Assembly (NCBI GenBank): GCA_963643985.1
Contig: CAVINP010000008.1
Span: forward strand, 1-39,307
Length of the DNA stretch: 39,307 bases
Direction of reading: 5' to 3'
Source: SFTH01 sp963643985
GTDB lineage: Bacteria; Bacillota; Clostridia; Christensenellales; Aristaeellaceae
A model generated the notes under the pieces. The model ran no database searches. It saw only the letters and a list, made by a program, of their open reading frames with translations, and was not told where the DNA came from. Of this stretch, positions 16,772 to 24,835 are shown in pieces (position 1 is the first letter of the stretch; every line of letters starts with the position of its first letter). The position numbers were made by a program, and so were the translations under genes.

Positions 16772-17245
16772 TCAGTGTATCACGAAGGAAATCGGATGCA
16801 GACTGCTCAGCGTAACAAGCGCGGCATACTCGCCGTCTGAAACGCCCTGCACGTCAAGCGTTGCAGTGCAGCAGAAGTCGTCCGCCGTAAAACCCGTCAG
16901 ATAGCGCAGGTAGTCGGAAAGACCGGCGGCAGAGACGGGCGTATCGTCCACGCTTTGAATGCTGCCCGTTACATCCCCGATCGTGACTGTCATGCCCGGC
17001 TTCATCTGTGAGGTGTACTGAGCCGTGACATAACAGACTGCGGTCTGATCCTCTACGACCACACCTGCCTTGACCTGCGTCTCCACGCTGCCGAACACGC
17101 CCCATACCAGCACGCCGAGCAGCAGGGACACCACGGCGGCCAGTACCAGCCAGATGGCCGGGTTGGCCACACGGATGTATTCATTGAGCTGTTCCGGCGA
17201 GTTGACGCGGTCGATGCCTGTTTTTCTGAAGAGTTTCTCGTTCAT
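16772..17245 (-). CDS. Short NHLM secretion (HlyD-like) membrane protein
   Basis: The 157-residue protein has one membrane helix (about residues 29-51, WLVLAAVVSLLLGVLVWGVF) and a small extracytoplasmic part with a biotinyl-lipoyl-like stretch (QMKPGMTVTIGDVTGSI). It is much shorter than classic HlyD proteins, as is common for the adaptor of NHLM export systems. It likely links the two ABC transporters outside the membrane. The ATG at 17245 has GAGG 6 bases upstream; a GTG at 17257 that overlaps the stop of the phosphatase gene (GTGA) is an alternative. It is followed after 6 bases by the C39 transporter. Confidence 0.8.
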   Translation of the reverse strand: MNEKLFRKTGIDRVNSPEQLNEYIRVANPAIWLVLAAVVSLLLGVLVWGVFGSVETQVKAGVVVEDQTAVCYVTAQYTSQMKPGMTVTIGDVTGSIQSVDDTPVSAAGLSDYLRYLTGFTADDFCCTATLDVQGVSDGEYAALVTLSSLHPISFVIH

Positions 17246-17253
17246 GGCTTGCC

Positions 17254-19245
17254 TCACATATGCTTAACCAGCGTCAGTATATTCAGACCGTCCCCGTATT
17301 CATAGCGCATATCATCCATCATCTTTTTCACCATGAAGATGCCCAGTCCGCCGATATCGCGGTCTTCCGCGGCAGATGTGGTATCCGGATCCGGTCTGGT
17401 GGTCGGATCATAGGGGCGACCGTTGTCCGAAAAGCGCATCTCGATGCTGCCGTGTGAAACCCTGCAGCCCAGCGTGGCAATCGTCGCACCGCTGTAGCGG
17501 GCAATGTTTGAAAATATCTCCTCGACCGCCACGTTGAGCTGTGCCACGAGTTTGCCGGAGGCGTCATTGGCATCCAGAAAACTCTCAAAGAAAGCCACTG
17601 CGCGGGGAAGTTCGTCCAAGGTCGGTACAATGCCGATCTTTTTCATCTCCGAATCGATATGCTTCATTTCAAGGCAGAGCATGGTCATATCGTCAAACTG
17701 GGGTGCGTCGCCCACGAAGGCATCCACACTTTGGTGAACGATATCAAGTATCTGCCGGCACGATGCCGCCTTGTCGCTGTTGAGGGCAGAGAGCATGCGA
17801 TCGGTGCCGTAGAGCGTACCGGCCGAATCGGTCGCCTCGGGTATGCCGTCCGTGTAGACGAAGAGGCGATCGCCCGCATGCAGTTCCAGTTCATATTCCT
17901 TGTATCGGGAGTTCTCCATGCCGGCCAGCACAAATCCGTGACGATCCCGCAGCAATTCAAAACTGCCGTCCTTGTGCATTATTGCCGGATACTCGTGTCC
18001 TGCATTCACGCAGCGCATCCTGCCGGTGGATATCTCCAGCACGCCCAGCCAGACGGTCACAAACATCTCCGCATCGTTGTTCTCGTAGAGTTGGTTGTTG
18101 ACCTTCTCCAGCACCGCGCGGGGGCTGATGCCGCTCTGTGCCGCCGTCTTGATCAGCGTCTTTGAGATCATCATGAAAAGTGCCGCCGGAACGCCCTTGC
18201 CGGAGACGTCTGCCATGACGAGCGCCAGGTGATCATCGTCCACCAGGAAATAGTCATAGAAGTCGCCACCGACCTCCTTGGCGGGGGTCATGGAAGCATA
18301 GACGTCAAACTCGTTGCGTTCGGGAAAAGCCGGGAAGATGCACGGCAGCAGGGAGGCCTGAATGTGACGTGCCACGTCCAGTTCCGCGCCGATGCGCTCC
18401 TTTTCCGCCGTGACGCGGCTCAGATTCCGGATGTACTGATTGAGTTCCACGACCATGTACCTGAAAGCATCGGCCAGGTCCTGTACCTCATCGCGGGTAT
18501 TGACCTGCACATTGAAGGATTCCAGCTGCGCCATATCGCTCTTTACCAGATCCTCCGTCGCATCGTGCAGGCTGTTCAGGGGCCGGATCAGAATTTTGCG
18601 GATGTAGATGCAAAAAGCCACATTGGAGATAAGCAGAACCAGCAGCGTCGCACCCATCGTCAGTATCACGAACTGCCTGATCTGAGCATTGATCATATCC
18701 ATTGAAATATCAACGCATGCCAGCGCCACAGGTGTGCCGTCACCGTCCTGTATGGCGACGTAGGCGGATGCCAGATAGCCGTAGTCGTCATCGTCGGTGA
18801 TCTGTATGCTCTGTTCGCCGTCTGCGGCAAAGGCAGCGTGCATCGCCTCGTCGTCACCGCCGTAGTAGGGATCGGTCTCGCCCGGTTTGTATCCGCCTGC
18901 CCCGTTTTCGGCATCCCAGATATAGACCATCCCGTCCTCTTCCGGCACAACGACGTAAAAGTACTCCAGATTCATCTTCTGCTTCACATCGAACATGAAT
19001 GCGGCAACCTCATCGTAATAGCCGTCCGTTTCGCCGGAGGTATAGTATTGTCCGATGCGATCACCGTCTATCAGATCCGCCGCAACGGTGGCCTGTGCAA
19101 AAGCCAGATTTGTATAGTACTCCTCCATGCGGCTCCTGTACAGTTCGGAAACGGTGGGTGTCAGAACCAGAATCAGCAATCCTGCCATGGACACCAGACC
19201 CAGCAGCAGTTTGGCCTGAAGATGCCGTTTGCGTTTTTTGCTCAC
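17254..19245 (-). CDS. Sensor PP2C (SpoIIE/RsbU) phosphatase fused to RsbW-like ATPase
   Basis: The 663-residue protein has, in order, a membrane helix near residues 12-30, an extracytoplasmic sensor domain (Cache-like, about 31-188), a second helix (about 190-213), a HAMP segment, a SpoIIE-type PP2C phosphatase (from about 290, with GGDFYDYF and MADVSGKGVPAALFM) and a C-terminal HATPase domain (NVAVEEIFSNIARYSG, FSDNGRPYDP, GGLGIFMVKKMMD) like anti-sigma kinases RsbW/SpoIIAB. It should dephosphorylate a STAS anti-anti-sigma protein and may also hold its partner kinase; neither partner is in the window. The GTG start at 19245 has GGAGG 7 bases upstream. It opens the export operon, overlapping its second gene. 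Confidence 0.88.
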   Translation of the reverse strand: MSKKRKRHLQAKLLLGLVSMAGLLILVLTPTVSELYRSRMEEYYTNLAFAQATVAADLIDGDRIGQYYTSGETDGYYDEVAAFMFDVKQKMNLEYFYVVVPEEDGMVYIWDAENGAGGYKPGETDPYYGGDDEAMHAAFAADGEQSIQITDDDDYGYLASAYVAIQDGDGTPVALACVDISMDMINAQIRQFVILTMGATLLVLLISNVAFCIYIRKILIRPLNSLHDATEDLVKSDMAQLESFNVQVNTRDEVQDLADAFRYMVVELNQYIRNLSRVTAEKERIGAELDVARHIQASLLPCIFPAFPERNEFDVYASMTPAKEVGGDFYDYFLVDDDHLALVMADVSGKGVPAALFMMISKTLIKTAAQSGISPRAVLEKVNNQLYENNDAEMFVTVWLGVLEISTGRMRCVNAGHEYPAIMHKDGSFELLRDRHGFVLAGMENSRYKEYELELHAGDRLFVYTDGIPEATDSAGTLYGTDRMLSALNSDKAASCRQILDIVHQSVDAFVGDAPQFDDMTMLCLEMKHIDSEMKKIGIVPTLDELPRAVAFFESFLDANDASGKLVAQLNVAVEEIFSNIARYSGATIATLGCRVSHGSIEMRFSDNGRPYDPTTRPDPDTTSAAEDRDIGGLGIFMVKKMMDDMRYEYGDGLNILTLVKHM

Positions 19246-19296
19246 TGTTTTTCCTCCATCGTTTATCGGTATGCGACCGCAAAAACCCATAATGAC

Positions 19297-19325
19297 ATTA
19301 TATCGGAAAGAAGTCGGAATGTAAA
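19297..19325 (-). promoter_or_regulatory. Promoter of the phosphatase-export operon
   Basis: On the minus strand TTTACA (19325-19320) and TATAAT (19302-19297) are 17 bases apart, giving a leader of about 45 bases before the GTG at 19245. It is probably the main promoter for all genes down to the Nif11 peptide, since no terminator interrupts them. Confidence 0.85.
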
Positions 19326-19348
19326 GCATTTATTGCGGAAAATGGATG

Positions 19349-19377
19349 TCGACAATTTTCCCGTGCTGTGCTATACT
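19349..19377 (+). promoter_or_regulatory. Promoter of the cysteine desulfurase gene
   Basis: TCGACA (19349-19354) and TATACT (19372-19377) with a 17-base spacer lie about 30 bases before the gene, divergent from the export operon promoter. Confidence 0.75.
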
Positions 19378-19412
19378 TGTCGTATCTGTTTTTAGGGAGT
19401 CTGTATGTGGTT

Positions 19413-20546
19413 ATGAGCAAAACTTTCATTTATGCGGACCATGCCGCCACCACTGCCCTGAGTCCGGCGGCACTTTCTGCCATGCGGCCCTGGCTTCGGG
19501 AGCAATACGGCAACCCGTCCACGCTCTACAGCTTTGCGCGTGAGCCGCGAAAGGCCGTCACTGCTGCCCGCGAAAAGATTGCCGCCTGCATCGGCGCAAA
19601 ACCCGAGGAGATTTTTTTCACCTCCGGCGGCACGGAATCCGACAACTGGGCGCTGGTGGGCACTGCCTTGAAAAATGCACACAGTCACGGCGGCATCATC
19701 ACGGACGTCATAGAGCATCATGCCGTACTGCACAGCTGTGCATTCCTGCAGAGACTCGGCTTTGATGTCTCCTGTCTGCCGGTGGACGGCTGCGGGCGTG
19801 TGGACGTTGCCGCGCTCGAGGCCGCGTTGAGAGATGATACGCTTCTTGTCTCGATCATGCTGGCCAACAATGAAATCGGCACCATAGAGCCGATACGGGA
19901 TCTGGCATCTGCAGCGCATCGGCATGGCGTGCACTTTCACACGGATGCCGTACAGGCCGTCGGGCATATCCCGATAGACGTAGATGAACTGGGTGTGGAC
20001 ATGCTCTCCGCCTCGGCACATAAATTCAACGGCCCCAAGGGCATCGGTTTTCTCTATGTCCGAAACGGAACAGAACCTGAGCCGCTGCTGCACGGCGGTT
20101 CTCAGGAAAACGGTATGCGTGCGGGAACGGAAAACGTCGCCTCCATCGTCGGCATGGCGGAGGCACTTTGCGAGCACCATGCACGGCTTGAAGAAGATGC
20201 AACCTATTTAAAAGGATTGTCGGATACGCTGCTGGAGGCACTTCGCGCAAAAGGGCTTGACTTTATCGTGAACGGCAGTGCGGAGCGCATCCCCGGCAGC
20301 CTCAGCCTGTCCTTCAGAGATGCGGACGGCGAGGTGCTCCTGCATCGCCTCGACCTGATGGGCACAGCCGTCGCGACCGGCTCGGCCTGTGACTCCAAGG
20401 AGAGCGTGCTCTCTCACGTCATAGAGGCAATCGCCGTGCCCGAGGCCTATGCACGCGGCACAATACGGGTCACGCTTGGAACGGAAAACACGGCAGAGCA
20501 AATGCTGACAATCGCCGGGCAGATTGCACGGACGCTGCGGCACTGA
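19413..20546 (+). CDS. Cysteine desulfurase (NifS/IscS family)
   Basis: The 377-residue PLP enzyme takes sulfur from cysteine and passes it to iron-sulfur cluster or thio-cofactor assembly. Family marks are YADHAATTALSPAAL at the start, EIFFTSGGTESDNWAL, the PLP lysine in SASAHKFNGPKG (Lys204) and the sulfur-carrying cysteine in ATGSACDSKE (Cys326), both within two residues of the positions in E. coli IscS. No scaffold, IscR or thiI gene is adjacent, so the sulfur acceptor is unknown. The ATG at 19413 is 13 bases from GGGAG; an in-frame GTG at 19407 has better spacing and is a real alternative. It ends 4 bases before the convergent CDF gene. Confidence 0.92.
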   Translation: MSKTFIYADHAATTALSPAALSAMRPWLREQYGNPSTLYSFAREPRKAVTAAREKIAACIGAKPEEIFFTSGGTESDNWALVGTALKNAHSHGGIITDVIEHHAVLHSCAFLQRLGFDVSCLPVDGCGRVDVAALEAALRDDTLLVSIMLANNEIGTIEPIRDLASAAHRHGVHFHTDAVQAVGHIPIDVDELGVDMLSASAHKFNGPKGIGFLYVRNGTEPEPLLHGGSQENGMRAGTENVASIVGMAEALCEHHARLEEDATYLKGLSDTLLEALRAKGLDFIVNGSAERIPGSLSLSFRDADGEVLLHRLDLMGTAVATGSACDSKESVLSHVIEAIAVPEAYARGTIRVTLGTENTAEQMLTIAGQIARTLRH

Positions 20547-20550
20547 TGCT

Positions 20551-21468
20551 CTATTTTCGCGTTTCCTCGCTCGGGTTGACGTGAATCATGATATGCTTGA
20601 TGTCGGGAAAACTGCGCTCGACGCTGTCGTGCAGGTGCTCGGCAATGGCGTGGCTTTCCCGAAGCGGCTTATCCCCGTCCACGCGAATTTCCAAATCAAT
20701 ATACACCTTGTTGCCGAACATACGGGTGTGCAGCACATCCACACCGAGCACGCCGTCCTCACTTTCAACGAAGTGCCGCAGCTTGTTCTCATAGGCCTCG
20801 CCGCAGGAAGTATCCAGCAGTTTGGAAACGGCATCCCTGGCAATGTCGTACGCTACCTTGAGTATGAACAGGCAGATCGCAGCGCTTGCGACGCTGTCGA
20901 GCACCGGGAAGCCGAGCATGGCCCCGGCAATGCCGATGAGCGAGCCTACGGATGAGAATGCGTCCGAGCGGTGGTGCCAGGCATCGGCCGTAAAAGCGGA
21001 GGAACGGATGATTTTGGCATAGTGAAGGGTATAGCGGTACATCGCTTCCTTGCTCACGATGGACAGCACCGCAGCGAAAAGCGCAATGCCGCCCGGGACG
21101 CTCAGATTTTCGTAGCTGCCGGAGATGATGTTCTGTACGCCGGCCTTGCCCAGACCAAGCCCGGTGACTGTGAGCAGCAGCCCCAGGAACAGAGACGATA
21201 TGCATTCTATGCGCTCATGGCCGTAGGGGTGCGCCCGGTCGGCAGCCCGCTTGGATATCTTCACGCCGATACAGGCGATGATGGTGCTCAGTACATCCGA
21301 AAAAGAGTGAACGGCGTCCGAGATCATCGCCCCGGAATGGCCGAATATGCCCGCAAAGAGCTTGAAAGCAGACAGAACCGCGTTGCCGACGATGCTGATC
21401 AGGGACAGCCTGCGAATGACCGCTGCCTCATTGACGGACTTCATGTTTACGGATCCATTGGTTTTCAT
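20551..21468 (-). CDS. Cation diffusion facilitator, likely Co/Ni exporter
   Basis: The 305-residue CDF protein should export divalent metal ions in exchange for protons. It has the membrane metal-site aspartates in AMISDAVHSFSD, the HPYGHERIE loop, a second HxxxD site in DAWHHRSD, several hydrophobic helices and a cytoplasmic C-terminal domain. The family alone does not tell the metal, but the NiCo-type riboswitch in its leader points to cobalt or nickel. The start at 21468 has GGGGGA about 8 bases upstream. An ORF extending to 21633 runs through the riboswitch terminator and is not real coding. Confidence 0.92.
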   Translation of the reverse strand: MKTNGSVNMKSVNEAAVIRRLSLISIVGNAVLSAFKLFAGIFGHSGAMISDAVHSFSDVLSTIIACIGVKISKRAADRAHPYGHERIECISSLFLGLLLTVTGLGLGKAGVQNIISGSYENLSVPGGIALFAAVLSIVSKEAMYRYTLHYAKIIRSSAFTADAWHHRSDAFSSVGSLIGIAGAMLGFPVLDSVASAAICLFILKVAYDIARDAVSKLLDTSCGEAYENKLRHFVESEDGVLGVDVLHTRMFGNKVYIDLEIRVDGDKPLRESHAIAEHLHDSVERSFPDIKHIMIHVNPSEETRK

Positions 21469-21553
21469 AAGAGAATCCCCCTTTTTAAGATTGGTTTCTC
21501 TCATTGCCACCCCATCGGCGAGACTGCTGCTGCGATAAATGTGCATATAAAAA

Positions 21554-21593
21554 GGCACAACCGCGGAACATACAACTGTCCCACAGCCGTGCC
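21554..21593 (-). terminator. Riboswitch-controlled terminator of the CDF gene
   Basis: Reading the minus strand, GGCACGGCTGTGGGACA pairs along 17 positions (with G-U pairs) with TGTTCCGCGGTTGTGCC across a 6-base loop and is followed by TTTTTAT. Its 5' half includes the last strand of the riboswitch (CTGTGGGACAG), so metal binding should prevent the terminator and turn the gene on. Confidence 0.85.
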
Positions 21594-21663
21594 GTATCAA
21601 CACGCTGCTGCCGCCCACGCAGCCCGGCCCCATGACCCTTCAAAGGTGCATCGCCTGCTCAGT
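21575..21663 (-). promoter_or_regulatory. NiCo (cobalt/nickel) riboswitch, czcD type
   Basis: The minus strand reads ACTGAGCAGGCGATG, then GCCGGGCTGCG, then GGCGGCAGCAG and finally CTGTGGGACAGT. These segments, in this order, match what I remember of the NiCo riboswitch core, including pairing of ACTG at the start with CAGT at the end. It lies in the leader of a CDF exporter gene, the usual target, and overlaps a terminator stem. It should bind Co2+ or Ni2+ and allow read-through. Confidence 0.85.
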
Positions 21664-21719
21664 TTGTACTGTTATCTCGCATCCCTTGCGGAATGTAATG
21701 CAGTGCAAAGAGTAATTAT

Positions 21720-21748
21720 ATTTTACAGCACAATGCGCCCCGTGTCAA
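21720..21748 (-). promoter_or_regulatory. Promoter of the riboswitch-CDF transcript
   Basis: Minus-strand TTGACA (21748-21743) and TAAAAT (21725-21720) with a 17-base spacer, about 50 bases before the riboswitch core. Confidence 0.8.
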
Positions 21749-21791
21749 TGTCTTTCGGAGAAACTTTCTTCAATAATTTAACATTCACGCC

Positions 21792-21820
21792 TTGTTTCGC
21801 GGCTCGTGCTGTGGTATACT
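21792..21820 (+). promoter_or_regulatory. Promoter of rpsB-tsf
   Basis: TTGTTT (21792-21797) and TATACT (21815-21820) with a 17-base spacer. The leader to rpsB is about 125 bases and holds small hairpins (for example GGATC/GATCC and AACGC/GCGTT). An S2 autoregulatory leader is possible but I cannot show it. Confidence 0.65.
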
Positions 21821-21950
21821 CTTTCAGGATCGGATTGAAGATCCAAAACGCACCCGCGTTTGATTCGCGCGGCGGTTGCTTCGGCCCCTGCCGTTGTGCC
21901 GCTCGAAGATGATATGCGGGGAGGTTTGAAACAAGAAGGAGGAAACCCAA

Positions 21951-22682
21951 ATGGCAGTTATTTCCATGAAGCAGCTGCTGGAGGCCGGCGTACATTTCGG
22001 CCATCAGACCCGCCGCTGGAACCCGAAGATGGCTCCCTACATCTTCACCGAGCGCAATGGCATCTACATCATCGACCTGCAGAAGACCGTTCGCAAGATT
22101 GACGAAGCTTACATGTTCGTCCGCGATCTGGCCATGGAAGGCAAGAGCATTCTCTTCGTCGGCACCAAGAAGCAGGCTCAGGAATCCATCGAGTCCGAAG
22201 CAAAGCGCTGCGGCATGTTCTATGTGAACAACCGTTGGCTGGGCGGCACGCTGACCAACTTCCGCACCATCCAGACCCGTATCAAGAAGCTCAACGAGAT
22301 CGACAAGATGGAAGCCGACGGCCAGTTCGACGTGCTCCCCAAGAAGGAAGTCATCAAGCTGTGTGCAGAGCGCGAAAAGCTGCTCAAGAACCTGGGCGGT
22401 ATCCGCGAAATGAAGAAGCTGCCCGGTGCACTGTTCATCGTTGACCCCCGCAAGGAGCGCATCGCCGTGCAGGAAGCCCGCATCCTGGGCATCCCGATCG
22501 TGGCCATCGTTGACACCAACTGCGATCCCGACGAAATCGACTACGTCATCCCCGGCAACGACGACGCCATCCGCGCTGTCAAGCTGATCGCCGGCAAGTT
22601 GGCCGATGCGGTGCTGGAAGGCAAGCAGGGCGAACAGCTCGAAGACGAGGCTGCCCCCGCCACCGAGGCTGCTGCAGAATAA
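21951..22682 (+). CDS. rpsB: 30S ribosomal protein S2
   Basis: The 243-residue protein is a clear S2: MAVISMKQLLEAGVHFGHQT at the start, RRWNPKMAPYIF, FVGTKKQAQE, RWLGGTLTNF and the C-terminal PGNDDAIRAVKL. S2 sits between head and body of the small ribosomal subunit. AAGGAGG is 8 bases before the ATG. The tail past residue 225 is acidic and alanine-rich (EDEAAPATEAAAE), as in many Firmicutes. tsf follows after 105 bases with no terminator, the standard rpsB-tsf operon. Confidence 0.98.
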   Translation: MAVISMKQLLEAGVHFGHQTRRWNPKMAPYIFTERNGIYIIDLQKTVRKIDEAYMFVRDLAMEGKSILFVGTKKQAQESIESEAKRCGMFYVNNRWLGGTLTNFRTIQTRIKKLNEIDKMEADGQFDVLPKKEVIKLCAEREKLLKNLGGIREMKKLPGALFIVDPRKERIAVQEARILGIPIVAIVDTNCDPDEIDYVIPGNDDAIRAVKLIAGKLADAVLEGKQGEQLEDEAAPATEAAAE

Positions 22683-22787
22683 ATTAATGAATATTGCGCA
22701 TGCGACAATCGGTTCATCCGAATGCCGCATGACGCGTGTAATGGGCATATCCCCTGCCCCACCGATACAAAGAGGAGGACAAATATC

Positions 22788-23711
22788 ATGGCTGAAATTT
22801 CCGCAAAAGTTGTTATGGATCTGCGCGGTCGTACCGGCTGCGGCATGATGGACTGCAAAAAGGCACTGGCTGCCTGCGAAGGCGACATCGAAAAGGCAAT
22901 TGACTATCTGCGCGAAAAGGGCCTGGCCAAGGCTGCCAAGAAGCAGAGCCGCATCGCCGCTGAGGGCGTTGTCGGCGCATTCATCTGCGAAAAGTGCGGC
23001 ACCGGTGCTCTGGTTGAAGTCAACTGCGAAACCGACTTCGTGGCCAACACCCCCGAATTCAAGGACATGGTTCAGCAGATCGCCAAGGCCGTCGTTGTTG
23101 CCAACCCGGCAGACGTCGAAGCTCTGGGTGCAGTGAAACTGCCCGACAACGAGGCTCAGACCGTGAACGATCTGGTCACCGAGAAGACCGCAAAGATCGG
23201 CGAGAAGATCTCCGTGCGTCGCTTCGTGCGCTACGAAGCCGGCGAAGGCATGGTCGATTCCTACATCCACATGGGCGGCAAGGTCGGCGTGCTGGTTCAG
23301 GCTGCCTGCGAAAAGACGGATGCCGTCAAGGAAGTGCTGCATGATGTCGCACTGCAGATCGCTGCCGCATCCCCTGTTGCGCCCGAGTATGTCACCCGCG
23401 ATCAGGTGAACCCCGCGCATCTGGAGCATGAGACCGAGATCCTGGCTGCTCAGGCCCGCAACGAAGGCAAGCCCGAGAAGATCATCGAGAAGATGGTACA
23501 GGGCCGCATCAACAAGTTCTATGAGGAAGTCTGCCTGATGGAGCAGAGCTTCGTCAAGAATCCCGATGAGACCGTTGCAAAGATGATCGAGAGCAGGGTG
23601 CCCGGCACCAAGATCCTGGCTTTCACCCGCTACAAGATGGGCGACGGCCTCGAGAAGAAGGTCTCCGATCTGGCTGCAGAGGTTGCAGAACAGACCAAGA
23701 TGAAGGGCTGA
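22788..23711 (+). CDS. tsf: Elongation factor Ts
   Basis: The 307-residue protein is EF-Ts, the nucleotide exchange factor of EF-Tu. The N-terminal UBA-like segment with RTGCGMMDCKKALAAC and the core motif NCETDFVANTPEF are both present, followed by the dimerisation-type core and a helical C-terminal end. The family form of the first motif is RTGAGMMDCK; here alanine is cysteine. The ATG at 22788 has GAGGAGG upstream; a longer in-frame reading to 22722 is not needed. It lies 105 bases after rpsB and ends before a terminator-like hairpin. Confidence 0.98.
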   Translation: MAEISAKVVMDLRGRTGCGMMDCKKALAACEGDIEKAIDYLREKGLAKAAKKQSRIAAEGVVGAFICEKCGTGALVEVNCETDFVANTPEFKDMVQQIAKAVVVANPADVEALGAVKLPDNEAQTVNDLVTEKTAKIGEKISVRRFVRYEAGEGMVDSYIHMGGKVGVLVQAACEKTDAVKEVLHDVALQIAAASPVAPEYVTRDQVNPAHLEHETEILAAQARNEGKPEKIIEKMVQGRINKFYEEVCLMEQSFVKNPDETVAKMIESRVPGTKILAFTRYKMGDGLEKKVSDLAAEVAEQTKMKG

Positions 23712-23725
23712 TTCAAATAATATTT

Positions 23726-23757
23726 AAAGGGAACGTTTTAGGCGTTCCCTTTTTTTG
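23726..23757 (+). terminator. Terminator or attenuator between tsf and pyrH
   Basis: AAAGGGAACG (23726-23735) pairs with CGTTCCCTTT (23743-23752) around a 7-base loop and runs into seven T residues. The pyrH start is only about 20 bases further, so pyrH is either read through this site or has its own promoter nearby that I could not identify. Confidence 0.85.
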
Positions 23758-23778
23758 AAGGTAAAGGAGAAATATAGT

Positions 23779-24501
23779 ATGTACAAGCGCATTATTCTGA
23801 AGCTCAGCGGTGAAACGCTTGCGCCGGAGCAGATAACCGACAGGAAAAACGGCCCGCTCTCCTTCGATGCAGCCCGCGTGGATCGCGCAGCGGCGGCCAT
23901 TGTTGCCCTGTGTGATCTGGGCGTGCAGGTCGGCGTGGTCATGGGCGGCGGCAACATCTGGCGCGGCCGGTTCACGGACGAGATGAACCCCGTGACTGCC
24001 GACCAGATGGGCATGCTGGCTACGATCATCAATGCCATGGCCGTGCAGGATGCCATCATCCGTCTGGGACGCAAGGCAACCGTGTTCACCGCACAGGAAA
24101 TGACGCGCTTTGCCGAGCTGTATCGCGCCGACAAGGCCATCGCCTGCCTCGAGGACGGCGGCATTGCGCTGCTGGCGGGCGGCAGCGGCAACCCTTTCTT
24201 TACCACAGACACGGCTGCCGCGCTGCGTGCCGCCGAGCTGCGCGCGGATGCGGTCTTCAAGGGCACGACCGTGGACGGCGTGTACGATTCCGACCCGCGC
24301 AAGAACCCGGGTGCCAAGCTGCTGCGCGACATCAGCTATCGCAGCGCCATCGAGCAGGGCCTGCATGTGATGGATGCCACGGCTTTCCAGATCTGTCTGG
24401 AGCAGAAGGTAAACGAAATCCGCGTGTTCAACATGAGCGATCTGAACAATATTCTTCGCGCCGCCAAGGGCGAGGATATCGGCACGGTCGTACATGCATA
24501 A
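23779..24501 (+). CDS. pyrH: UMP kinase
   Basis: The 240-residue protein is the bacterial hexameric UMP kinase of the amino-acid-kinase family, making UDP from UMP and ATP. It has KRIILKLSGETLA at the start, VMGGGNIWRG as the phosphate loop, the UMP-site region TADQMGMLATIINAMA, GTTVDGVYDSDPRKNP and the C-terminal FNMSDLNNI. GGAG lies 9 bases before the ATG at 23779. It keeps the common order rpsB-tsf-pyrH, but frr, which usually comes next, is absent; an inverted repeat follows instead. Confidence 0.97.
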   Translation: MYKRIILKLSGETLAPEQITDRKNGPLSFDAARVDRAAAAIVALCDLGVQVGVVMGGGNIWRGRFTDEMNPVTADQMGMLATIINAMAVQDAIIRLGRKATVFTAQEMTRFAELYRADKAIACLEDGGIALLAGGSGNPFFTTDTAAALRAAELRADAVFKGTTVDGVYDSDPRKNPGAKLLRDISYRSAIEQGLHVMDATAFQICLEQKVNEIRVFNMSDLNNILRAAKGEDIGTVVHA

Positions 24502-24516
24502 ACGAAATACGGAAAT

Positions 24517-24580
24517 AACTTTCAATCCCTCCGAGCGTCACTCAGCTATAAGCGAGTACCGTTCGGAGGGATTGAAAGTT
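24517..24580. repeat. 64-bp long inverted repeat (dispersed-element type)
   Basis: AACTTTCAATCCCTCCGA at the left and its exact complement at the right give a perfect 18-bp inverted repeat, extended by three more bases with one mismatch, around a 22-base centre. It follows pyrH by 15 bases. No U-tract follows on either side, so it is more like a small mobile repeat or REP element than a normal terminator, though it could still stop or stabilise transcripts. Confidence 0.75.
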
Positions 24581-24610
24581 CAAGTCAACCTATAACTTCA
24601 AGATATTTGA

Positions 24611-24831
24611 ATGCGGTTCGGGCACCTGACCCGGTCTTTGACCCCACACTCGCCTGCCGGGGCGTTCGCTCCTAAGGCTATGGCCTCCCCACTACTGGCC
24701 CTCTCGGCTGTTTTTGCCGGCAGGTCTTACTTCTAAGGCGCGCCATGCTCGCCGGACTTTTGCCGGTTTACGTGGATCGCTTTGCCCGCGCCTGGCATCG
24801 ACTTTCAACCGCAGACGCGCCCGAACCGCAT
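24611..24831 (-). ncRNA. Structured RNA of about 220 nt (raiA-like candidate)
   Basis: On the minus strand the ends ATGCGGTTCGGGC (24831-24819) and GCCCGAACCGCAT (24623-24611) pair perfectly over 13 bp. Inside, AGGCGCG/CGCGCCT (24793-24787 with 24742-24736) and CCTGCCGG/CCGGCAGG (24724-24717 with 24660-24653) form two arms, each holding a further GC hairpin (CCGG/CCGG; GGCC/GGCC). A near-consensus promoter lies just before the 5' end. There is no sensible ORF. The size and two-arm plan recall the large raiA RNA class of Firmicutes, but I cannot confirm family membership; 6S and SRP RNA do not fit. Confidence 0.75.
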
Positions 24832-24835
24832 ATTC

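Noticed and set aside
24611..24831. 6S RNA or SRP RNA at this locus
   Set aside because: The fold has two long side arms rather than one rod with a central bubble, and the SRP apical motif (GGAAGGAAGCAGC type) is absent.
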